NCBI GenBank assembly: GCA_024683255.1
Contig: JAIKYL010000173.1
Location: 1 to 5,955, forward strand
Reading direction: 5' to 3'
Source of the DNA: Bacteroidales bacterium
Lineage (GTDB): Bacteria; Bacteroidota; Bacteroidia; Bacteroidales; UBA932
DNA length: 5,955 nt
Shown here: in pieces, positions 1 through 5,955 of the stretch
Layout: the number at the start of each line of letters is the position of its first letter
Numbering within the stretch: position 1 is the first letter of the stretch
Program-made: the position numbers and the translations under genes
Notes under the pieces: model-generated
Database searches by the model: none
Seen by the model: the letters and a program-made list of their open reading frames with translations, nothing else
What the model was told of the DNA's origin: nothing

Positions 1-1890
1 GGAGAGTTCCGGCTTCACGCCGTCGCCCTTGTATTCCCAGGCGCCCACGTAGCAGAAGTGTTCGTCGTCGCGCTTGGCTTCGCCTTCTTCGGTCTGGCTT
101 TCTTCACGGAAGTGACCGCCGCAAGATTCTTCGCGGTGCAGGGCGTCGAGCGTAAGCACTTCGGCGAATTCGAGGAAGTCAGCCACACGGCCGGCACGTT
201 CGAGGTTCTGGTTGAAGGAACCTTCGGAACCGAGCACGTTGACGTTCTGCCAGAATTCTTCGCGGAGGGCCGGAATCTTCTCGAGAGCCGTTTCCAGACC
301 CTTCTTGTTACGGGCCATGCCCACGTATTCCCACATGATGTTACCGAGTTCACGATGGATATCGTTAACAGTGCGGTGACCCTTGATGGAAAGGAGCTTG
401 TGGATGCGTTCTTCGGTCTGCTTCTTGCAGTCTTCGAAGGCAGCGTCGGATTCGGAAACCTTTTCGAGCTTGGTGCCGGCGAAGTAACCACCGATAGTGA
501 ACGGAATCACGAAGTAACCGTCGGAGAGGCCCTGCATAAGAGCAGAAGCACCGAGGCGGTTTGCACCGTGATCGGAGAAGTTGGCTTCACCGAGGACGAA
601 GCAGCCCGGAATCGTGGACATCAAATCGTAGTCCACCCAGAGACCGCCCATGGTGTAGTGGATGGCCGGATAAATCATCATAGGCTCTTCCCAGGGAGAA
701 GTAGAGGTAATTTTCTCATACATCTGGAACAGGTTACCATAACGCTCTTCCACTCTCTGATGACCCAGACGTTTGATAGCGTCAGAGAAATCCAGGAACA
801 CGGCCAGACCTGTCTCGTTCACACCGTAACCGGCATCGCAACGCTCCTTGGCGGCGCGGGAAGCCACGTCACGCGGAACCAGGTTACCGAAGGCCGGATA
901 ACGGCGCTCCAGATAGTAGTCACGATCCTGTTCGGGAATCTGGGAAGCCTTAATTTCGTGCTTGCGCAGTTTGAGCACATCCTCCATCTTCTTGGGCACC
1001 CAGATACGGCCATCGTTACGCAGCGACTCGGACATAAGGGTCAGTTTGCACTGCTGGTCGCCGTGCACCGGAATACAGGTGGGGTGAATCTGGGCAAAGC
1101 AAGGGTTGGCAAAGAAAGCGCCCTTACGGTAGGCCTGCATGGCGGCCGATCCGTTGGAGTTCATGGCGTTGGTGGAAAGAAAATAGGTATTTCCGTAACC
1201 GCCGGTGGCCAGCACCACGGCATGGGCGCCGAAGCGCTCGATCTCGCCGGTGACCAGGTTGCGGGCAATGATACCCTTGGCCTCACCGTTGATAATGACC
1301 AGATCCAGCATCTCGTGACGCGGGTAGCTCTTCACGGTGCCGGCGGCGATTTCCTTGTTCAGGGAAGCGTAGGCACCCAGCAGGAGCTGCTGACCGGTTT
1401 GTCCGCGGGCATAGAAGGTACGGCTCACCTGCACGCCACCGAAGGAACGGTTGGCCAGGTATCCGCCATATTCGCGGGCGAAAGGAACACCCTGGGCTAC
1501 GCACTGGTCAATGATGGAGGCGCTCACCTCGGCCAGACGATAGACGTTGGCTTCCCGGGAACGGTAGTCGCCACCCTTGATGGTGTCGTAGAACAGCCGG
1601 TACACGGAGTCATTGTCATTCTGGTAGTTCTTGGCAGCATTGATACCACCCTGGGCCGCAATGGAGTGTGCCCGGCGGGGGGAGTCGCTGATGCAGAAAA
1701 TCTTGACGTTGTAGCCCATCTCACCCAGAGACGCAGCTGCACTGGCACCGCCAAGACCGGTACCTACCACAATCACTTCCAGTTTCCGCTTGTTGTTGGG
1801 AGAAACAATCCGGATTTCGGCCTTGCGCTTGGACCATTTGTCCTTGAGCGGTCCTTCCGGAATCTTGGAAATCAATTTAGGATCTGCCAT
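1..1890 (-). CDS. sdhA: Succinate dehydrogenase/fumarate reductase flavoprotein subunit, C-terminus cut by window edge
   Basis: Catalytic FAD subunit of membrane-bound succinate:quinone oxidoreductase, interconverting succinate and fumarate; in fermentative Bacteroidales it usually works as fumarate reductase, so frdA is an equally valid name. The 630 codons visible are intact. The dinucleotide-binding motif GTGLGG is at residues 43-48. H75, in [15 protein letters not shown], is in the position of the histidine that binds FAD covalently. HPT at 269-271, R340 in PRDVASR and H411 in HYTMGG match the dicarboxylate-binding and catalytic region. [18 protein letters not shown] (434-451) is the C-terminal FAD contact. 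[13 protein letters not shown] lies close to the truncated end. Family members are about 640-660 residues, so roughly 10-30 are missing past position 1. The ATG at 1890 gives the expected N-terminus ([15 protein letters not shown]) and follows an AT-rich leader with no Shine-Dalgarno. The gene immediately upstream is ruvB, not the usual cytochrome b subunit. The iron-sulfur subunit would be expected beyond position 1 but is not visible. Confidence 0.96.
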   Translation of the reverse strand, partial: MADPKLISKIPEGPLKDKWSKRKAEIRIVSPNNKRKLEVIVVGTGLGGASAAASLGEMGYNVKIFCISDSPRRAHSIAAQGGINAAKNYQNDNDSVYRLFYDTIKGGDYRSREANVYRLAEVSASIIDQCVAQGVPFAREYGGYLANRSFGGVQVSRTFYARGQTGQQLLLGAYASLNKEIAAGTVKSYPRHEMLDLVIINGEAKGIIARNLVTGEIERFGAHAVVLATGGYGNTYFLSTNAMNSNGSAAMQAYRKGAFFANPCFAQIHPTCIPVHGDQQCKLTLMSESLRNDGRIWVPKKMEDVLKLRKHEIKASQIPEQDRDYYLERRYPAFGNLVPRDVASRAAKERCDAGYGVNETGLAVFLDFSDAIKRLGHQRVEERYGNLFQMYEKITSTSPWEEPMMIYPAIHYTMGGLWVDYDLMSTIPGCFVLGEANFSDHGANRLGASALMQGLSDGYFVIPFTIGGYFAGTKLEKVSESDAAFEDCKKQTEERIHKLLSIKGHRTVNDIHRELGNIMWEYVGMARNKKGLETALEKIPALREEFWQNVNVLGSEGSFNQNLERAGRVADFLEFAEVLTLDALHREESCGGHFREESQTEEGEAKRDDEHFCYVGAWEYKGDGVKPELS

Positions 1891-1915
1891 ATAAATTAAA
1901 AATTGGAATTTCTAT

Positions 1916-1939
1916 CCGACAAAATTAAGCATTTTTCGG
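1916..1939. repeat. Imperfect inverted repeat in the ruvB-sdhA gap
   Basis: CCGA (1916-1919) pairs with TCGG (1936-1939), AAAA (1921-1924) with TTTT (1932-1935), and T1925 with A1931. This makes nine pairs with one bulged base (C1920) and a five-base loop. It lies just downstream of the ruvB stop and contains the probable sdhA -7 element. It could be a weak ruvB terminator, although on the minus strand no uninterrupted T tract follows directly, or a protein-binding site over the sdhA promoter. Either role is inference. Confidence 0.35.
1920..1927 (-). promoter_or_regulatory. Probable -7 promoter element for sdhA
   Basis: The minus strand reads TAATTTTG, an exact match to the Bacteroidota -7 consensus TAnnTTTG recognised by the primary sigma factor of this phylum. 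It ends 30 bases before the sdhA ATG, implying a short leader of about 20-25 bases. I found no matching -33 TTTG at the usual 19-22 base spacing, which weakens the call. If it is active, sdhA can be transcribed independently of ruvB. An 8-mer with two free positions in AT-rich DNA can also arise by chance. Confidence 0.4.
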
Positions 1940-1956
1940 GAATAAATTGTGACTTT

Positions 1957-2964
1957 TTAGAACAAACTGTTATCTGCTTCCATTCCCAGGTGCTTATAGG
2001 CCAGTTCCGTGACCATTCGGCCGCGCGGCGTGCGCACCATGAACCCCTCCTTGATGAGGAACGGCTCATATACTTCTTCCAGGGTCCCGGCATCTTCACT
2101 GATGGAAGTGGCCAGGGTGCTCACCCCCACCGGACCGCCCTTGAAATTGGTAATGAGCGTGCGCAGGATCTTGTTGTCAATGGAATCCAGTCCCCGTTTG
2201 TCTATCCGGAGCTTATCCAGGGCATAACGGGCAATCTCCAGATCGATGCGTCCATTTCCCAGTACCTGGGCGAAATCGCGCACCCGCCGCAGCAGCGCGT
2301 TGGCTATACGGGCTGTTCCCCGGCTTCTGAGGGCGATTTCCCGGGCCGCATCCGGATCAATCTCGAGCGCCAGGATGCGGGCGCTTCGCTCCACGATTCT
2401 CTGCAAATCACCTACATCATAATATTCCAGCGCACAGGTAATGCCGAAGCGGGCTCTGAGGGGCGCCGTGAGCAGGCCGCTGCGGGTGGTGGCACCCACC
2501 AACGTGAAGGGATTCAGGGAAATCCGCACGCTGCGCGCACCCGGCCCCTTGTCAATCATGATATCGATCACATAATCCTCCATGGCCGAATACAGATACT
2601 CTTCCACCTCGGCCGATAGCCGGTGGATTTCGTCGATAAACAGGACATCCCCCGTCTCCAGCGAGGTGAGCAGACCGGCCAGGTCGCCGGGTTTATCCAG
2701 AACCGGCCCCGAAGTCACCTTCATATTCACCCCCATCTCATGGGCAATGATATGCGCCAGGGTGGTCTTGCCAAGGCCGGGAGGGCCATGGAACAGCACA
2801 TGGTCCAGGGCTTCCCCGCGCATTTTGGCCGCCTGGATATAGATGTGCAGATTGGAAACGATCTCCCGCTGTCCGGTGAAATCATCCAGCTCCTGCGGAC
2901 GGATAATTCCGTCAAATTCATTATCTTTGCGGTCAATTGCGCTATGCGGATCGAATTCGGTCAT
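1957..2964 (-). CDS. ruvB: Holliday junction branch migration DNA helicase RuvB
   Basis: AAA+ motor that, as hexamers with RuvA, drives branch migration of Holliday junctions during recombinational repair; RuvC then cleaves the junction. The 335 residues are the normal family length. Residues 1-20 lead into [12 protein letters not shown], the typical RuvB opening. Walker [10 protein letters not shown] is at 60-68 (K66). Walker [10 protein letters not shown] is at 106-114 (D111, E112). Sensor 1 LVGATTRSG is at 155-163. LRARFG (169-174) carries the arginine-finger region. The sensor 2 segment RGTARIAN (215-222) has R219; many relatives have Pro where this has A218. The C-terminal winged helix is at about 257-330, including GGPVG and RTPRGR (311-316), which binds DNA. 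The ATG at 2964 is supported by the N-terminal match; no Shine-Dalgarno is seen. It is divergent from mfd, and sdhA follows on the same strand after 66 bases. No ruvA or ruvC is in the window. Confidence 0.98.
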   Translation of the reverse strand: MTEFDPHSAIDRKDNEFDGIIRPQELDDFTGQREIVSNLHIYIQAAKMRGEALDHVLFHGPPGLGKTTLAHIIAHEMGVNMKVTSGPVLDKPGDLAGLLTSLETGDVLFIDEIHRLSAEVEEYLYSAMEDYVIDIMIDKGPGARSVRISLNPFTLVGATTRSGLLTAPLRARFGITCALEYYDVGDLQRIVERSARILALEIDPDAAREIALRSRGTARIANALLRRVRDFAQVLGNGRIDLEIARYALDKLRIDKRGLDSIDNKILRTLITNFKGGPVGVSTLATSISEDAGTLEEVYEPFLIKEGFMVRTPRGRMVTELAYKHLGMEADNSLF

Positions 2965-2988
2965 GACAGTTAGGGTTCAATTCAGTTA

Positions 2989-2996
2989 CAAATATA
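2989..2996 (-). promoter_or_regulatory. Probable -7 promoter element for ruvB
   Basis: The minus strand reads TATATTTG, an exact fit to the Bacteroidota -7 consensus TAnnTTTG. It ends 25 bases before the ruvB ATG, giving a predicted leader of less than 20 bases. No clear -33 TTTG is found 19-22 bases further upstream, where the DNA is nearly all A and T. Position and match make this the best promoter candidate for ruvB. I found no equally good TAnnTTTG for mfd on the plus strand. Confidence 0.45.
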
Positions 2997-3031
2997 GTTT
3001 TTATTTTAAGAAATATTGTTTTTAATGCGGT

Positions 3032-3136
3032 TGTGAATATGTTGATATTATTCATTAACCAATTAAATATAAATATTTTACATACATTATTTAATGTTGA
3101 AAACATGTTTTTGTCCTGTGTATAGTCTGTGAAAAA
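3032..3136 (-). repeat. Oppositely oriented DnaA-box-like 9-mers in the AT-rich region
   Basis: Read on the minus strand, related 9-mers occur at 3128-3136 (TTTTTCACA, a full match to the relaxed consensus TTWTNCACA), 3095-3103 (TTTTCAACA, identical to the plus-strand copy at 3196-3204), 3040-3048 (ATATCAACA, one base from the copy at 3173-3181) and 3032-3040 (ATATTCACA, one mismatch to the consensus). They face the plus-strand cluster. Some matches are expected by chance in DNA this AT-rich, so the set as a whole carries more weight than any member. Confidence 0.45.
3100..3111. repeat. Perfect 12-base palindrome
   Basis: AAAACATGTTTT equals its own reverse complement. It overlaps the 9-mer at 3095-3103 and lies between the ruvB promoter element and the mfd start. 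It could be a site for a dimeric regulator, but A/T-rich palindromes of this size can arise by chance in such a region. Confidence 0.4.
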
Positions 3137-3160
3137 GTAAACCGTGTTTTTCCTCTTTAT

Positions 3161-3204
3161 TTATTCACTGGGTTATCAACAGGGTTATGAACAGCTTTTC
3201 AACA
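3161..3204 (+). repeat. Four direct DnaA-box-like 9-mers at 11-12 base spacing
   Basis: The copies are TTATTCACT (3161-3169), TTATCAACA (3173-3181), TTATGAACA (3185-3193) and TTTTCAACA (3196-3204). Starts are 12, 12 and 11 bases apart, about one helical turn, so bound proteins would sit on the same face of the DNA. The last three share an extended pattern, TTWTSAACAG. Each differs at one position from the relaxed DnaA-box consensus TTWTNCACA. An exact reverse-complement copy of the third, TGTTCATAA, is at 3221-3229, overlapping the mfd start codon. The repetition is directly visible; DnaA binding is inference. Confidence 0.6.
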
Positions 3205-3219
3205 GGAAAAAAGAAGGGA

Positions 3220-5955
3220 ATGTTCATAAGTTCTCAAGCTGCATCGCTCCTGCAGAATCATCTTCAAAACCGGGAAGAGACGTTCTGCAACGGGCTTTTC
3301 TTGTCTGCCCGGTGGGTTGTACTCTCCCAGGTGGTCCGGAAAGGAACCCATCTTATCATCCTTCCCACCAAGGAAGCGGCCGAGTATTGTTCGGCCGATC
3401 TGTATAACCTCGTGGAAGGAGACTGCGTCTTTTTCCTGCCGGAGTCGGGAAAAGGCGTGGAAAGGAGTAATTACAAGTCTTCCCTGGGCGTACAGCGTAC
3501 GGCGGCCGTGGGCAAGATCCTTCAGCAACGGGACCATACGTTATTTATTGTCACTTATCCCGAGGCCCTGGAAGAAAAGCTGCCTTCCGAGCGCAAACTG
3601 ACAGAGGCTTTGTTCACCATCCGCGCAGGAGAGCGGCTTCCCTATGAGGAAATCCGCCAGCGCCTGGTGGCCGAAGGATTTGAAAAGGTGGATTTCGTAT
3701 CGGCCCCCGGACAATATGCCGTCAGGGGAGCGGTGATTGACATCTTTTCCTATTCGCTGGATAAACCCTACCGTATTACCTACTTTGGCAACGAAGTGGA
3801 TAAGATCCATACCTTCGACTGCAACACCCAGCTTTCCCTGGAGAAAATGGAATCGGCCGATATCTATCCCGATATCGCCGCCCGGGAAGAAACGGAGGAA
3901 GGGGTGGGCGTACTCAGCCTGCTACCGGAGGACAGCGTAGCCTGGCTGGATTCTTCGGACATGTACCGGGACCGCCCGTTTTTCCCGGATTTGGACCGGT
4001 TCAAACGGGTATATCTGGACATTCCGCTGCAGCGGGAAGAGGTGGATGCAGTCAAATTCAACATCTCGCCGCAGCCGGTTTTCAACAAGAATTTTGAACT
4101 GCTCATATCCGACATCCGTTCCCGGCTGGAAGAAGGATACAAGGTACAAATATTGGGAGAGAAGGAAAGCCAGCTGGAAAGGCTGCGCAGCGTGATGCTG
4201 CAGGACGAACATGCGCTGCTTCCCGAATTTGTCAAAAGTACCAATCTGCATGCGGGCTTCATCGATCACGACGACCGCGTGTGCTGCTATACGGACCATG
4301 AGATATTCGATCGTTTCCACCGGGTACGGCTGCGCCGGACGGTGGATAAGTCCGAGCAACTCACCCTCAACGACCTGAACGCATTCAACCTGGGAGACTA
4401 TGTGGTCCATATCGACCATGGCGTGGGGGTATTTGGCGGTCTGGTCAAGATGAAAGACGATTACGGACGCGTCCACGAGGTGGTGAAACTCATGTACAGC
4501 GGGGGAGACGTGGTGTTCGTATCGGTCCATTCCCTGCACAAGATTTCCCGTTTCCGTTCCCGTGAGGGCGAGCCGCCGCGCATCAACAAACTGGGTTCCA
4601 AGACTTGGACCACCCTGAAATCGGCCGCCAAGTCCCGGGTCAAGGACATTGCCAAGGAACTGATCCAGTTGTATGCCAAGCGGCGCTCTTCCAAGGGATT
4701 TGCCTATTCTCCGGATACCTATCTGCAGCAGGAACTCGAATCTTCTTTCATGTACGAGGATACGCCCGATCAGGAAAGGGCCACCAAAGCGGTGAAGGAG
4801 GATATGGAGGATACGTGCCCCATGGACCGTCTCATCTGCGGCGACGTGGGCTTCGGCAAAACGGAAATCGCCATCCGGGCGGCTTTCAAGGCTGTTTCCG
4901 ATTCCAAGCAGGTGGCGGTACTGGTGCCTACCACCATCCTTTGCCTGCAGCACTACGAGACGTTCCGCGCCCGGCTGCAGAACCTTCCCTGTACGGTGGA
5001 ATTCGTGAGCCGGCTCAAGACAGCCAAGCAAATCACCGACATCAAGAAACGGCTGAAAGAGGGGAGTATCGACATCCTCATCGGCACGCACAAAGTATTG
5101 GGTGCCGGCTTTGAATTCAAGGACCTGGGCCTGTTGGTGATTGACGAGGAGCAGAAATTCGGCGTATCGGCCAAGGAAAAACTGCGTTATCTGAAGGAAT
5201 CGGTGGATACCCTTACCCTCACGGCCACGCCCATTCCCCGTACCCTGCAGTTTTCGCTGCTGGGCGCCCGTGACCTGTCCATTATCCAGACTCCCCCGCC
5301 CAACCGCATTCCCATCCAGACGGAAATCATCCTCTTCAACGAGGAAGAAATCAAGAGTATCATCAATTACGAACTCAACCGCGGCGGACAGATTTTCTTC
5401 CTGCACAACAAAGTGGAGGAGTTGCCGGCCATCCACGACATCCTGCACCGGCTCATTCCGGACATGCGCATCTGCATCGTGCACGGCCAGATGGAGTCCA
5501 AGGAACTGGAAGACAAGATGCTGTCTTTCATGCGGGGAGACTTTGACCTGCTGCTCTGCACCACCATCATCGAGAACGGCCTGGATATTCCCAATGCCAA
5601 CACCATCCTGGTGAACCAGGCGCAGAATATCGGCCTGAGCGACCTGCACCAGCTTCGCGGCCGGGTGGGACGGTCCAACAAGAAGGCTTTCTGCTACCTG
5701 ATTGTCCCGCCGCTGGTGAGCATGACCGAGGATGCGCGCCGGCGTTTGAGGGCCATTGAGGAATTCTCCGACCTGGGCAGCGGATTCAACATTGCCATGC
5801 AGGATCTGGATATTCGCGGCGCCGGCAACCTCCTGGGGGCCGAGCAAAGCGGTTTTATCACGGATATGGGCTACGAAACCTATCAGAAGATCCTCTCGGA
5901 AGCCATGGAAGAACTGGGCGTGGAAACGGGTATGACCGCCCGCCGCAGCCAGGAA
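3220..5955 (+). CDS. mfd: Transcription-repair coupling factor Mfd, C-terminus cut by window edge
   Basis: ATP-driven DNA translocase that binds RNA polymerase stalled at template-strand lesions, pushes it off, and recruits UvrA for nucleotide excision repair. Visible are 912 codons; relatives are about 1,100 residues, so most of the autoinhibitory C-terminal domain lies outside. The UvrB-like N-terminal module includes APGQYAVRGAVIDIF (162-176). The RNA-polymerase-interacting domain starts near AFNLGDYVVHIDHGVG (388-403). LGSKTW (458-463) leads into the translocase: Q518 of the Q motif, Walker A GDVGFGKTE (541-549, K547), DEEQ (642-645), TATPIPRTL (668-676), TTIIENGLDIPN (781-792) and QLRGRVGRS (811-819). 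The RecG-like translocation motif is near 851-878 (DLDIRGAGNLLG). In-frame stop TGA at 3130 limits the start to ATG 3187 or 3220. I chose 3220 because a purine-rich AAGAAGGGA directly precedes it and the extra 11 residues (MNSFSTGKKKG) look unlike the family and derive from the 9-mer repeats. Confidence 0.97.
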   Translation, partial: MFISSQAASLLQNHLQNREETFCNGLFLSARWVVLSQVVRKGTHLIILPTKEAAEYCSADLYNLVEGDCVFFLPESGKGVERSNYKSSLGVQRTAAVGKILQQRDHTLFIVTYPEALEEKLPSERKLTEALFTIRAGERLPYEEIRQRLVAEGFEKVDFVSAPGQYAVRGAVIDIFSYSLDKPYRITYFGNEVDKIHTFDCNTQLSLEKMESADIYPDIAAREETEEGVGVLSLLPEDSVAWLDSSDMYRDRPFFPDLDRFKRVYLDIPLQREEVDAVKFNISPQPVFNKNFELLISDIRSRLEEGYKVQILGEKESQLERLRSVMLQDEHALLPEFVKSTNLHAGFIDHDDRVCCYTDHEIFDRFHRVRLRRTVDKSEQLTLNDLNAFNLGDYVVHIDHGVGVFGGLVKMKDDYGRVHEVVKLMYSGGDVVFVSVHSLHKISRFRSREGEPPRINKLGSKTWTTLKSAAKSRVKDIAKELIQLYAKRRSSKGFAYSPDTYLQQELESSFMYEDTPDQERATKAVKEDMEDTCPMDRLICGDVGFGKTEIAIRAAFKAVSDSKQVAVLVPTTILCLQHYETFRARLQNLPCTVEFVSRLKTAKQITDIKKRLKEGSIDILIGTHKVLGAGFEFKDLGLLVIDEEQKFGVSAKEKLRYLKESVDTLTLTATPIPRTLQFSLLGARDLSIIQTPPPNRIPIQTEIILFNEEEIKSIINYELNRGGQIFFLHNKVEELPAIHDILHRLIPDMRICIVHGQMESKELEDKMLSFMRGDFDLLLCTTIIENGLDIPNANTILVNQAQNIGLSDLHQLRGRVGRSNKKAFCYLIVPPLVSMTEDARRRLRAIEEFSDLGSGFNIAMQDLDIRGAGNLLGAEQSGFITDMGYETYQKILSEAMEELGVETGMTARRSQE

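Larger units (their letters stand above)
2965..3219. other. AT-rich divergent intergenic region between ruvB and mfd
   Basis: This 255-base stretch has no convincing coding sequence. By hand count 2991-3220 is about 26% G+C and 2991-3110 about 17%, a sharp drop from the GC-rich genes on either side. It must hold the promoters of both ruvB and mfd. It also holds a cluster of DnaA-box-like 9-mers on both strands and a 12-base palindrome, listed separately. The combination of an easily melted segment beside repeated 9-mers resembles a bacterial replication origin, but an AT-rich divergent promoter region with chance matches is the simpler alternative. Confidence 0.85.

Noticed and set aside
215..222. 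RuvB residues 215-222 (residue numbers, not bases) read GTARIAN where many relatives have GTPRIAN
   Set aside because: R219 of sensor 2 and all other motifs are intact, and alanine at this position appears tolerated in the family, so I see no sign of lost function.
58..1899. A 613-codon plus-strand open frame opposite sdhA
   Set aside because: It aligns codon for codon with sdhA and exists only because sdhA lacks TTA, CTA and TCA codons. Its translation shows no recognisable family, while the minus strand has a full set of SdhA motifs.
1891..1956. A strong intrinsic terminator for ruvB
   Set aside because: The hairpin present is mostly A-T paired with a bulge, and no uninterrupted T tract follows directly on the minus strand, so I list it only as an inverted repeat.
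1903..2973. Two plus-strand open frames (238 and 116 codons) opposite ruvB
   Set aside because: They are codon-aligned antisense of ruvB, split by one CTA sense codon. RuvB motifs are complete on the minus strand.
2965..3219. A small RNA, riboswitch or CRISPR-like array in the divergent gap
   Set aside because: The repeats are 9-mers separated by 2-3 bases, with no spacer structure. Most of the region is too AT-rich and unstructured to support a named RNA family.
3144..3407. An 87-codon plus-strand open frame beginning in the mfd leader
   Set aside because: Most of it overlaps the mfd N-terminal coding region in another frame, and its sequence is low in recognisable structure. The hydrophobic start comes from the T-rich leader.
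3922..5847. A 641-codon minus-strand open frame opposite mfd
   Set aside because: It is the same codon-aligned antisense effect over an unmistakable Mfd translocase. The predicted protein has no coherent domain that I recognise.

Overview
The window looks like ordinary chromosome from a member of the Bacteroidota, probably a Bacteroidales gut-type anaerobe of fairly high GC. Three things point there: the succinate dehydrogenase/fumarate reductase flavoprotein and the Mfd protein resemble Bacteroidales members of their families; start codons lack strong Shine-Dalgarno sequences apart from a purine-rich stretch before mfd; and sequences fitting the Bacteroidota -7 element TAnnTTTG lie just upstream of two genes. 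The assignment rests on remembered family features, not on a search.

Layout: (1) 1-1890, minus strand: sdhA/frdA, the flavoprotein of succinate dehydrogenase/fumarate reductase, cut at its C-terminus by the window edge. (2) 1891-1956: a short gap with a probable sdhA promoter element inside an imperfect inverted repeat. (3) 1957-2964, minus strand: complete ruvB, the Holliday-junction branch-migration motor. (4) 2965-3219: a very AT-rich divergent intergenic region (about 26% G+C by hand count over 2991-3220, 17% over 2991-3110). (5) 3220-5955, plus strand: mfd, the transcription-repair coupling factor, with 912 codons present and the C-terminal domain beyond the window.

ruvB and mfd are both DNA-maintenance ATPases and are transcribed away from each other from the AT-rich region. 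sdhA belongs to anaerobic/respiratory energy metabolism and seems to have its own promoter element, so its position behind ruvB need not mean shared function. No mobile element, tRNA, rRNA, CRISPR array or defence gene is visible.

The most interesting part is the AT-rich gap. It holds several 9-mers resembling DnaA boxes (relaxed consensus TTWTNCACA), including four direct copies at 11-12 bp spacing and further copies in the opposite orientation. Together with the adjacent 17% G+C stretch this resembles a replication-origin or DnaA-regulated layout, but that is a hypothesis: only one 9-mer fits the relaxed consensus fully. The genes themselves are conventional, and I found no convincing undescribed protein system.
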